A stretch of DNA of 64,000 bases from Owenia fusiformis (lineage: Eukaryota > Annelida > Polychaeta > Sabellida > Oweniidae): the NCBI GenBank assembly GCA_903813345.2, contig CAIIXF020000002.1, forward strand, positions 1,960,001-2,024,000, in the 5' to 3' direction. Of the stretch, positions 22,001-30,663 are shown piece by piece. Every line of letters starts with the position of its first letter. The first letter of the stretch is position 1. The position numbers and the translations under genes were made by a program. A model generated the notes under the pieces. The model made no database searches. It saw only the letters and a list, made by a program, of their open reading frames with translations, and was not told where the DNA came from.

Positions 22001-24999
22001 TCTAGAAAACTACATAAACATTATCATTTCTCCATGAAATTTATACACAAAGTAGTTAGGTTGTTGGTCTTTATTATTGGAAAGTTTAAAGTGATTTTAT
22101 CAAAAACCAACAAAATTAGAGCAGGGCATCCAAGACTTTTGGATCACCCCTCGTACAACCACCGTACCAGGCAATGGTAGGCATGTTACATACAGTGCAC
22201 TGGAGCTGAACTCATTCACACAAAATACAACCACCGTATCAGGCAATGGTAGGCATGTTACATACGGTGCACTGGAGCTGAACTAACTCACACAAAATAC
22301 AACCACCGTACCAGGCAATGGTAGGCATGTTACATACAGTGCACTGGAGCTGAACTAATTCACACAAAATACAACCACCGTACCAGGCAATGGCAGGCAT
22401 GTTACATACGGTGCACTGGAGCTGAACTAACTCACACAAAATACAACCACCGTACCAGGCAATGGTAGGCATGTTACATACGGTGCACTGGAGCTGAACT
22501 AACTCACACAAAATACAACCACCGTACCAGGCAATGGTGGGCATGTTACATACAGTGCACTGGAGCTGAACTAACTCACACAAAATACAACCACCGTACC
22601 AGGCAATGGCAGGCATGTTACATGCAGTGCACTGGAGCTGAACTAACTCACACAAAATACACCCACCGTACCAGCCAATGGCAGGCATGTTACATGCAGT
22701 GCACTGGAGCTGAACTAACTCACACAAAATACACCCACCGTACCAGCCAATGGCAGGCATGTTACATACAGTGCACCAGCCAATGGCAGGCATGTTACAT
22801 ACAGTGCACTGGAGCTGAACTAACTCACACAAAATACACACATCGTACCAGCCAATGGCAGGCATGTAACATACAGTGCAATGGAGCTGAACTAACTCAC
22901 TATCTTACATTAATCAACTCACAATACCTCCAGTTGAATAGTCAATACTAGAGGTGTCAAGTATTAACCGGTTAACCGGTTAACCGCCGATAATGCCTTG
23001 ACCGGTCTGTGTTTTTATGGGCGGTTAGTTGACCGTGTATAATTCTGTTATTTCCCGCGCTTATTTTGCATGCTAATCCGTTTGGTTTTATGGTGTCAGT
23101 TTCACGTAAGCTACTCATACATGTCATAAGTCCTATAACTCCTTACAAACATCCAATCAGCAACTTTAATCCCTGCCACATTGCTTTCCCGCGCTTACTT
23201 TGCATTTTAATCTGTTTGTTTTTCAAGCGTCAGTTTCATGTGAGCTACTCATACATGTGATAAGTCCGATAATTCCTTACAAACATTCAATCAGCAACTT
23301 TAATGCCTGCCACATTGCTTTCCCGCGCTTACTTACATAGAATAGAGTAAAGCTTGACGCACGTAAAAATAAACGCCGATATATCATTTTTCCAATTTTT
23401 TTCAACTTTCAAGGTCGAAGATGAAGATTTCATTTGAAATTATCAGTTCAAATTTCCCGCCGGTTAACCGACTTTAACCGGTAAAAACCCCCGGTTAACC
23501 GGTTAATGCTCAAACGGTTAATTGACACCACTAGTCAATACAGAGGAGATTTAATTTTCCAGATTAGATCATGGACCATATACCTTTCAAAAGGGTCAGT
23601 GCGGGGTTTCAATTAGATAAACAATTCGACATGGGTCTTGGGAAAATGATAGCCTCGGGCCTATCGGCTCCTGGCTGTCATCTGGCCTAATACCATAGAC
23701 GAATTTGTATTCATTACCTAATGTTATTGTAAATACGTATTGCGTAATCATCAAATGGATTCCAGCGGATATTCTCAACATATCTCCCAATTTCTCCTTT
23801 CACATATTTTCCGGCTAATGAAATATTTTGGGGCTTCTACTAATCAACCCGAAAACCCTCTATATTTCCAAATTAGAATATGTTCAATCTTAACCAAAGA
23901 AAATTTTGAATAATTAGAAAAACTAAGTACAATTAATAATCCGTATTACTACTGACAGGTCGCATCAAGTTACACCATTGCAATGGCATGTTCAGATGTA
24001 TTTGAAACTACTGACCTCAGCTTGGACCCTGCTATTTTTAAGCAGTGCTCGACACTAGTGTGATTACTTTTTGACAGGGTTCTGATTTCTAAAGTTATCA
24101 TGTTATCCCTTCTCTTGTTCTAAAGGAGGCCAACAAGGGTGTACTTGAGACCTAAGTAGCTTTGCCAGAGAAAAAAATACACTCAAGGTTTATATATTAA
24201 AGATAAGTAAGTACTATTGAAGTTGTTAATCCATTTGTGAACCAACCCCAATGTTTTCATTGTTAAATACTGTTTGTACCGATTAAGCCTGTGACTAGAA
24301 ACGGTGTATATTTATGTAAATACACGCAGAGTCTACTTAGTGCTTTTGCCATGATAAGATTTAACTCTTCAAATTATGTTTATTATCGGAATGCAATGCT
24401 TCAGATGCAAACATTGAAATCACGCCTATGGTTGTACATTTTCTTGTTTCAATACTAATAATGCCCCAGTCACATTTTGTTCTACAAAATCTCCCAAAAT
24501 TGAGAGACATGCAGCATAAAATATAGTACATAGGGATAAGCAGAGCAGTACAATGTCGATTTTCTATATATCGATTTTGTAAAGCTACGGCCACACGGAA
24601 CGCTCGCCGTAGGGCAAACGCGACTGAGGCTAACTTACCGTACTTGGTCCAGCCCAACATGTCTCCTATGAAGGTCGTTACCCTCCCAGAATACACATCT
24701 TGGTGAAGTAATTCTTTCATTGCCTCATAACTATTCAGAACAATAGTAGTTCTACCCATTAACTGTACAGAAATTATGTCAGTGTTGTAACCGTGTTTCT
24801 CAGCCCATTCAGCAAGAATCTTCGCCGGGTCTTTTCCCAACATAAACGGTATACTTCCTATGATAGGCAGCCTAGGCGGCCCTGGGGGTAGATTTAGTCC
24901 AGTTATGTAGTGTCTTAAAAACAGAAGAAACACAGCTAACAAGACAAGACAAGTTATAGTATTTAATCCAAAAATGTCCATCGTGGTTTCAACAGCCAT
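12845..24999 (-). CDS. Cytochrome P450, CYP2-like, complete seven-exon gene (498 aa)
   Basis: Haem-thiolate monooxygenase, expected to be anchored in the endoplasmic reticulum and supplied with electrons by P450 reductase; the substrate cannot be read from sequence. Exons in transcript order: 24999-24639, 18366-17981, 16605-16473, 15446-15331, 14801-14618, 13598-13461, 13023-12845. All junctions are GT-AG and phases agree (1,0,1,0,1,1); the total is 1497 nt. Visible signatures: hydrophobic anchor at about residues 9-32, proline hinge [10 protein letters not shown]-helix WKQRR (130-134), I-helix AGTETT (307-312), K-helix EVQR (364-367), DPSRF (418-422), and the haem loop FGIGKRVCLG with Cys444 as thiolate ligand. 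The loop is split by the last intron at its second glycine. The length and the pattern of conserved blocks match the CYP2 clan. Introns carry many mobile elements: intron 1 is 6.3 kb, and intron 2 is mostly a foldback transposon. The one ambiguous junction is the acceptor of exon 4: 15446 keeps phase and gives TENVLM, while a nearer AG at 15474 does not. Confidence 0.92.
13461..13598 (-). CDS. P450 exon 6 (meander, PxRF)
   Basis: Begins by completing Gly394, then [14 protein letters not shown]. It carries FDPSRFL (the PERF-type element) and ends PFGI plus the first base of Gly440 at donor gtaagt, so the intron falls inside the haem-binding loop. Confidence 0.9.
13644..14377. mobile_element. 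MITE in P450 intron 5, 734 bp, TA target site
   Basis: Terminal GGGAGGTTAAGATTAGCGTA is repeated inverted at the right end; TA flanks both ends (13642-13643, 14378-14379). Subterminal CCTATACGTA-type motifs occur in both arms. Non-coding. Confidence 0.7.
14618..14801 (-). CDS. P450 exon 5 (K helix, ExxR)
   Basis: Begins [10 protein letters not shown] and contains EVQR, the K-helix ExxR salt-bridge motif. It ends ...RGYHLPK plus one base of Gly394 at donor gtgatc. Confidence 0.9.
15331..15446 (-). CDS. P450 exon 4 (I helix)
   Basis: With acceptor gtttcag it gives (E)[18 protein letters not shown] and ends ...YPDIQTR at donor gtaata. AGTETT is the oxygen-activation motif of the I helix. The alternative acceptor at 15474 would add 28 nt and break the phase with exon 3. 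Confidence 0.85.
15588..15990. repeat. 400-bp foldback in P450 intron 3
   Basis: Two long arms pair: the TTACA(T/C)TGCTTCAAAG region, then the stretch around GAAAAATATAT(C/T)CATATTGC and ACACGAATGACATTTGTATA. The loop lies near 15785. The arms are about 170 bp each with moderate divergence. No clear target duplication was found. Confidence 0.65.
16473..16605 (-). CDS. P450 exon 3 (H-helix region)
   Basis: Acceptor ...ttacag, then V-T-Q-D-F; reads to ...RKRAPDDDT plus one base, donor gtacaa. Acidic, with the DFVYQYI segment that corresponds to the DFI(D) element before the I helix in CYP2 proteins. Confidence 0.82.
17098..17319 (-). pseudogene. Transposase C-terminal fragment (left arm of foldback)
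   Basis: A 73-aa frame containing [20 protein letters not shown] and ending GGHIERLFV, which mirrors the right-arm sequence. The N-terminal catalytic part is absent. Confidence 0.7.
17341..17715 (+). pseudogene. Transposase C-terminal fragment (right arm of foldback), frameshifted
   Basis: Starts within the domain carrying QQDGPPS (the region of the second catalytic Asp in DDE Tc1/mariner enzymes), then frameshifts before the segment around [15 protein letters not shown]. The final part again ends GGHIERLF. Not functional as it stands. Confidence 0.68.
17981..18366 (-). CDS. P450 exon 2 (C-helix WxxxR to F/G region)
   Basis: Completes Gly121 and continues [14 protein letters not shown], giving the C-helix WxxxR that binds a haem propionate. 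The 386-nt exon reads through to ...[12 protein letters not shown] and ends in phase 0 at the donor gtcaag. It covers a stretch that is often split by an intron in vertebrate CYP2 genes. Confidence 0.9.
18451..19503. mobile_element. Foldback element with word-ordered minisatellite arms, 8-bp TSD (copy 2), in P450 intron 1
   Basis: Flanked by ATTATAAT at 18443-18450 and 19504-19511 (perfect 8 bp; itself palindromic). Termini GGTTTCTAGACAACTC and, inverted, GGTAACAGGACAACTC match those of the copy at 675-1746. Arms are 15-16-bp units ATCCCAAGACAACTC (left about 18458-18635, right about 19303-19497). The same three words AACTC, AAGTC and ATCTC recur. The middle is AT-rich and non-coding, and shares short matches such as CATTCTTTCAAAAT with the first copy. 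Confidence 0.85.
20400..21054. repeat. 72-bp minisatellite array, left block
   Basis: About nine units with landmarks CACACAAAATACAACCACCG, TACCAGGCAATGG(T/C)AGGCATG and GCACTGGAGCTGAACTAACT, with a period of 72 bp. The block is continuous in phase with 22154-22900 if the intervening transposon is removed. It lies in P450 intron 1. Confidence 0.92.
21055..22153. mobile_element. Mariner-like element inserted into the 72-bp array, 1099 bp
   Basis: Ends CGAGGGGTGATCCAAAAGTC are inverted. TA at 21053-21054 and 22154-22155 is the duplicated target: the array unit reads AAAATACAACC, and the insertion splits it as AAAATA / TACAACC. A decayed minus-strand coding segment around 21360-21500 (e.g. [20 protein letters not shown]) resembles the C-terminal tail of a mariner-family transposase. 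Subterminal CCCTGCCACCCGGAACGGTA is also inverted in the other arm. Confidence 0.85.
22154..22900. repeat. 72-bp minisatellite array, right block
   Basis: About ten units, with a shorter variant near 22770-22800 where part of a unit is duplicated. Units near the right end drift (ACACCCACCG, CAGCCAATGG). Because 72 is a multiple of three, long open frames with a 24-residue period appear on both strands; they are not evidence of a gene. Confidence 0.92.
22949..23533. mobile_element. hAT-like MITE, 585 bp, 8-bp TSD
   Basis: Perfect GTCAATAC duplication at 22941-22948 and 23534-23541. Ends TAGAGGTGTCAA and, inverted, TAGTGGTGTCAA fit hAT termini. Just inside lie clusters of AACCGGTTAACCGG. The middle holds a tandem duplication of about 130 bp (about 23055-23335) with the landmark TACTCATACATGT and ATCAGCAACTTTAAT. 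Non-coding. Confidence 0.82.
24463..24630. mobile_element. Short Harbinger-like MITE relative at the P450 exon 1 donor
   Basis: Left GCCCCAGTCACATTTTG and inverted right GCCTCAGTCGCGTTTGC match the termini of the element at 6740-7230. TAA lies beside each end. The right end is 6 bases from the intron-1 donor (gt at 24637-24638). Confidence 0.6.
24639..24999 (-). CDS. P450 exon 1 (membrane anchor and proline hinge)
   Basis: Codes for residues 1-120 and the first base of codon 121. It begins [10 protein letters not shown]; a second in-frame Met at residue 7 is an alternative start. A leucine-rich transmembrane helix precedes [13 protein letters not shown]. It ends ...GWTKYG with the donor gtaagt directly after the first base of the Gly codon. 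Translation continues open past the donor by chance into a MITE that begins 8 bases away. Confidence 0.9.
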
Positions 25000-26290
25000 A
25001 ACTCATAACAATATGTTGATCGAATTATATCTGTTGCAGTTTAATTTTTGAATTATGAGACGTCCTTCTATAGCAGCTCAGGAAAAAGTGACATATCCTA
25101 AGACCATGTTGTTCAAGTGTACAGCATTATTGAACTGAGTTGTTATCGGTCGATAAATGGTCTGCTTTACTTCAGCGCACTTTCGTGTGTAAGCCTATTT
25201 GTAACATGATAGTTGTAAACACTACTCTCAGTAAATCACCCATTCTCAATAAGAATGCAAAATAGGTGACCCAGGGCTCAATCTCAGCATGTACATTACC
25301 AACATCACTTTTTGTTGTATATATAAATAGTATATATGACCCTCTACCTAGCACGTTTGTAATATATGATTTCTCAGTTACACATATTTTATTATATGTA
25401 CTAGAATAGGGCTATTCATCAGTTACGTGACTGTCGCCATATCAAAAATCAGGATTGTATGGTGCCATTAGAGAATTTTTCATGCATAACATCCCATATA
25501 AAGTGGTGTATTATACACAAGACGATCCCAGCTTCTGGTTAAATGACAGAAACTATCATTTTGACATTTTTACCATGTTGAAACTGTTCCTTGACCAATG
25601 TCGCCAGACTTTTTTATATCAACCCCCCTGTGCTATAAATCAAATAAAAACTGGTGAAAAAATAATGTTTCATATGTGCCATATACGTATCTGGATTCCA
25701 ATTTGAATACTTAATAGAAAGTCGTAAAAGTTGATATTTGAACATTGAGATTTTGGGGCCAGAAAATTATAATTCCCGTTTTTCATGAAGTTATAGATAA
25801 GAAAATCATTTACGTGATCATACTTTTCACAGGCAATAAGTGTCTGAGCAAATTAATGTTATATCACCTTATTGTATGGTAGGAGTGATCCTTGTTGATC
25901 AGTATTTTAAATTAAATTGACATTGTTTGAATATAATACAGCCAGCAAAAGTGTATTTGCATCATTTACGACACCATCATTTACGATACCTAGTAGTACG
26001 AAAATAACGGTTACCATACTCCTAGCTCTGAATAAAGTTTATAAAGCGGGAAATTTGAGTATTCATATTCATTTGAATCTGAATAAAGAAACACTACCAC
26101 CTTTGTAGAGTAAATCAACACAATTTAAGGTATATATCACACCTAATATAGTATCTCTCTTGTAAAACGAAGATGTAGTGTTAATTTGATGTTATCTATG
26201 GCATAAAGACAGTCAGTATAAATGTGAAAATGAATATAAAAACACTTTTCTATCATTCAATTTGAATTGAAGCTATAGTCTTGCGTTTTC
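25000..26290. other. P450 upstream region
   Basis: Presumed promoter side of the P450 on the minus strand. A TATA-like ATTTATATATAC (minus strand, around 25316-25330) lies about 320 bases upstream of the start codon. No other motif is convincing. Confidence 0.3.
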
Positions 26291-26299
26291 TATGTCATA

Positions 26300-26326
26300 A
26301 ATTACGTTACCATAGGTAACGTAATT
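26300..26326. repeat. Perfect 12-bp palindrome AATTACGTTACC..GGTAACGTAATT
   Basis: Twelve-base arms with a three-base ATA centre. TTACGTTAC-type words recur at about 27526, 27716 and 27872. Confidence 0.7.
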
Positions 26327-26405
26327 GATAAATTCTATTGCACACATTTTCTGTCGTCAAATCTTTACAGGTATGTTCATTTATCAACTTGTATACTTTT
26401 CGTAG

Positions 26406-27330
26406 ATGGGAAAGCATCCTGCTGAAATTCAAAAAGACTATAGTGAAAGGAAAAATCACCAAAAAGAGCGTGCTCGGGTTCATAAATGCATTGTCTCAAT
26501 AGCTGAGTGCACTATCTGAAAAAGATAAAGACCATAAAAGAAAAAATTATGTCATTGCGCCCGAGACATGTTATGTTAGTCTCAGATAGCGTAATAATAC
26601 AGGAGACAAATCAAAAAGAAGAGAGACTGTTAGCAATGACCTAAGTAATGCCGATAACAATGATTGTGGCCGTGTTTATGGCAGTGGTACAAGTAACACA
26701 AAATTAATAGTTCATATAAATTTTGCCTGGAATTTTGCAAGAGGACATGCATGGCTTTTTTAAAAAAACGGATAAGTAGAACTTGGGGACGTACGCACCC
26801 ATAAAAAACAAAGCTCCCTGAACATAGATAAACATGGAAAAAACAATCACAAATCATTCCAAAGGATCTTACAGAAGCAGAGAAAATAGAACCAAGGGTC
26901 CAAGCACGCCAAAACACCAAAGAGTGCAGGGGAAAAGTGATGCGATGCAAACTTTAACATAGTGATATCCCTAGAGTTGAGGAGAAGATTAGTACGAGGA
27001 AAACACGTAGTTGAAGAGTTGAAGCAGACGCAACATGACTGGCGGGGAAATGCCTGAAAGAGTCTTCAAGTCTAGTTGATATAATATGACTAAAGGCGAT
27101 GGAAGGTGATACAAGCTTAAGGGCCTTGCTTGGCTGGACAAAAATGTCTACCAAAAGCAAGGGAATATAAATTTGTTGAAGCAAATAAACAGTGTTAAAA
27201 GCGCCCCTCACAAAAGTGAAACAAACCAGGAATGACATACAAGAAGAGACAACATAGCTATCCAAGAGTATTCTGACGAGTGTGTAGTAGAGGAGTCAAT
27301 TCCAACAGGGAAGGTTAAAGGGCTATTTAA
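26406..27330 (+). pseudogene. Decayed coding stretch, probably from an unclassified repetitive gene
   Basis: On + the frame opens MGKHPAEIQKDYSERKNHQK after a tttcgtag acceptor-like site. Continuing through several stops and shifts, it keeps a lysine/arginine-rich, protein-like composition (KERARVHKC, RGKVMRCKL, LRALLGWTKMSTKSKG, ECVVEESIPTGKVK). The opening resembles widespread repetitive invertebrate and fish hypothetical proteins as I recall them; this is recognition by eye, not a database result. Multiple in-frame stops make it non-functional. Confidence 0.4.
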
Positions 27331-28601
27331 ACTCTAGATCTGTGTCCTGAGATTCAAACTCGTTTTCTATTGGATTTATATGTCCAAGCTAGGATTAAGT
27401 AACGTTTTCAGGAGTTCATATGTACCTATGATATTAGAGGGAGACACTGAATGTTGTTACTTTTTGACGATAATCACAAATTATATAGTATAGTTTTGAT
27501 CTTGCGATTGTTAGTTTTGTAATCACTTACGTTACAAAGGATTTAGCATTACAATTGTGTGAAGAATGACTAAGTCCCTTTAATCCTGTATATATTCATT
27601 CCAACATATAGCGTATGTGACAATATATTAATTCATTACGTGTTTTGTGCATAAATAATGTTTGTGTTAGCTTTAATGTTTCTATTGCAAAAGTTAGTTA
27701 ATTTCTCCATCATTTACGTTACTTGATGGTCCACTGAACTATGTTTGTTTTAAATGTTACTATTGGTTAAAATGCAGTGTAAACATGATAAAAGAAGCAC
27801 CAGTTGATGGTTTAACCATGATCACATATGATATGACTCATTCTACGATGTTACTATTTTTGGATCATATACGTTACCAAGGGTGTAACGATATACAAAT
27901 TTCAAATAAATTTTGTATGGCATAGCAAACACCAAGATATGGCTATCAATTGGTTCTGAACACTATTTCTAATCAGAAAAGAAAGATAAATTTAATGTTA
28001 ACAGACTGATTTTCTATAAAATTGGAATGACATGTAGCACTTAGGTTTTGTTTCTGAAAAGGAATAATAAGTCACATGTAACTGTTGACTTCAATGTGAA
28101 TTCTTTCCATTCATGTCTCTTCAAAATGCCTGATGTATGATTTAGTATTAAGACAAAATATATCCTTATTGTTAGGAACAAAAACAGACATGAGAATAAT
28201 ATGTTGAATGAAAATATAGGTCTCTTGCTACGACAACCCTCTATAACGTAAATGACAGAGACCTACTTTTTTAAATAAACACTAGATAAGCTTCAACATG
28301 TGACTTTTCCATGAAGGGGTATGAGATTGATGAAGATATTTTGACTTTAGATACTTAACATATATTCAAATAAAAATACATCAACTTTAAACCATTCAAA
28401 GCTACTTTAATTTTCGTCAGATTCATACCTGGAATTTGCATTCTTATTGAGAATGGATGAAATACGCTGCATTTATGCTGTCAGTTTGACATATGCTGAT
28501 TGTACAAAATTACAGATATCACACTATTCCTAAAATAATGGCTACATGTCACAAAAATGATAAAAAAGGTCCTGCTGGGTTCGCCATTTGTGACATGTAA
28601 A

Positions 28602-28640
28602 ACCATGGGCTTTCAATTAGAGTTGTTGAAAGCCCATGGT
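28602..28640. repeat. Perfect 15-bp hairpin ACCATGGGCTTTCAA
   Basis: Arms 28602-28616 and 28626-28640 with a nine-base loop. The word GGGCTTTCAATTAGA recurs at 57500 or so in an unrelated context. Confidence 0.75.
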
Positions 28641-28689
28641 AAAACCAAATAAATAAGTATCTTATAAATAATTCTAAAATGCACCTTGA

Positions 28690-29740
28690 TGCAAATATGT
28701 TTTTATTTATTTATATATTTATACAAAGAATACATTAAACAAGTACACATGTGCGTGTGGCTGGGCACCAGCATTATCAGCCACGTTATATGATAAAACT
28801 CAATTAACAGTATTCAATCAGACATTAAAATAGGGGCTGTATTTGTTGAGGGTTACAGTGGTGGGGGTGACCTGGACATTTAACATCGTTCAAAAAGAGG
28901 GCACTACATTTGAGGATATTAAGTTTACATCTTTAGGTAGTCTTTTATCACCATTGAGGATAAGGGAGAGTTTGTCTCGTCGTGATCTATATTTAGGAGA
29001 ATATTCTATGTTCATATTCATTTTCAAATTCTGTCCAAAATGTTGATCTTAGATTACAGTGAAAATTACGTGATTGGTTGTTTCACCATCCATTCCACAC
29101 TCACCCCGGAAGTGACAACGGTATCTGACTTTACCGTAGTCAGGCTAATCCGGTGTGACACTGGCAGATGGGGGAGTTTACATTAGTGAAATTATGAGCG
29201 TAGATGTGAGCCTTAAAAATGAGATCACAGCGCACTCTGAAAATTATTTCTTGTTTTCTTGAAACGGAGAATTTCTTATTTCAGGTGAAAGCTTATTCCA
29301 TTCAGTAAGTGTTTTTGATATGCAAGATCTATTAGAAAATGAGGATTTATTTGGATTTGTGGAGCTCAGTTGATTTCTTAGACCATAAGCATGATTTATT
29401 TTGAGAGGCTCAAATATGTTAAGAACATAGGGCAGCATATTATTATGTGCCCTATACATGAAAGTACTTCTGTGATATTGACGCCTCTTAGTTAGTGTTG
29501 GCCAATTTAAATTATTCAACACTTTAATTGTCGAAGTCTTATGTAGAGTGCCTGAACAAATGCAAGCGGCTTTATAGTAAAGTCGGTCCGATAACTGCAA
29601 TTTTTTTGTGTTTGTACACCCATATAAAATATCACCATTGTCAAAAAGTGGCAGGATAAAAGATTTCAAGATTGTTTCGAGATGTTTTCCATTTATTTTC
29701 TGATATAGCGGTTTTAGTGGATTTAAGACAAACTCCGTGA
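28690..29740 (-). pseudogene. LINE retrotransposon tail: end of reverse transcriptase plus 3' region
   Basis: The minus strand reads the C-terminal part of a non-LTR ORF2: LPLFDNGDILYGC, KVLNNLNWPTLTKRRQYHRS, FMYRAHNNMLPYVLN, TEWNKLSPEIRNSP, all typical of the region after the RT catalytic domain in CR1/Jockey-like elements. Further 3', after stops, a Cys-containing segment around CGMDGETTNHVIF and NGDKRLPKDVNLI looks like the usual C-terminal end. An A/T-rich (AATAAATAAA-like) tail ends the copy near 28690. The RT catalytic core is missing, so it is 5'-truncated and dead. Residues upstream of about 29740 are not LINE-like. Confidence 0.8.
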
Positions 29741-30309
29741 AACGAAACAAAATTACTAGAAAAAACATGGTACACATCATTTGCGCACATGAATCATTTG
29801 CTTCTGCATGCGCGGCACTTACCGTTAACAGCAAACCACAAGAAACAAACCTGGCGGAGATCAACCTTTCTTCATTTTAGCGAAATTTCAGCTCTTAAAA
29901 TGTTAAAATTCAAGAAAATATGCCAACTTTACGACATGAATTTATTTGTTTCAGCACTGTACAATAAGGTAAGCCAAACAATAACATATTTTAGGCCGTA
30001 TGTCTCACCTTAATTTAATAAGAATCAATAGATAATTAGCTAATTAAGTTAATACAGGAATGTTTGTAAGTAATTAATGAAACATATCTCTTTAATTGGG
30101 CTAATTAAATTATCATTTAATTGTACTAATTAGGCAAACTGTAAGAATCTGACTATATTTGACTGTACAAAAATGTTGACTGGCTTGCTTCCAAAGCATT
30201 TAAAGGCTAATGTTCTTAAACCATTAAAGGGTGGTGTTCATTGGGCCATATAAAGAATCAGCTGTGTTAATATGGTGGTGTATTTCAAATTTGTAATATA
30301 GATCTAAGT

Positions 30310-30490
30310 AACATCCAAGTTGTCACCCGGCGGCCGTAACCCTGACCGCAGATCAATTAAATCAGTGAATCTATGGCTGCCGTAGGAAACTGCAAAAGTA
30401 TCAGACCGCGGAAGTTATAAGACGAGCGTAGAAATGTTACTGAATGACAAAAGAAATAATAGACCGTACTGTCTCCGTAACAAAAAACTG
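30310..30490. mobile_element. Degraded fragment of the 6740-7230 MITE family
   Basis: Shares CCGCAGATCAAT(C/T)AAATCAGTGAAT, CTGCAAAAGTAT and GACGAGCGTAGAAA with that element, but lacks intact termini. Confidence 0.6.
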
Positions 30491-30516
30491 ATAACAATCT
30501 CGCTGTCTATAGATTT

Positions 30517-30663
30517 TTATTGGGTCCCTTTTGCACTGTTGAATCCGTCTTGAGCTAGAGCAACGATTACTCCCATCACTTTCTCCCATGATGTCTTTTG
30601 GAACGGCGTAATGGTCGCACTCATCCTCTCAAAGAGAAAGGCAAGAAAGGCTTCTCTGAGATT
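30517..30663 (-). CDS. Globin exon C (G-H helices)
   Basis: Starts NLREAFLAFLFERM after a ttatttcag acceptor and ends DGFNSAKGTQ with TAA. It contains the conserved H-helix Trp. Confidence 0.85.
   Translation of the reverse strand, partial: NLREAFLAFLFERMSATITPFQKTSWEKVMGVIVALAQDGFNSAKGTQ

Noticed and set aside
20400-22900. CRISPR array
   Set aside because: The repeats are contiguous 72-bp minisatellite units without unique spacers, in a eukaryotic gene intron.
20369-22951. Long Cys-rich repetitive open frames on both strands (up to 208 aa) as genes
   Set aside because: They follow from the 72-bp period being divisible by three. Frames are open on both strands, and the block is interrupted by a transposon inside a P450 intron.
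24361-24638. Extension of P450 exon 1 to a 212-aa protein
   Set aside because: The frame is open past the donor only by chance into a MITE; splicing at 24638 gives a perfect P450 junction ([10 protein letters not shown]).
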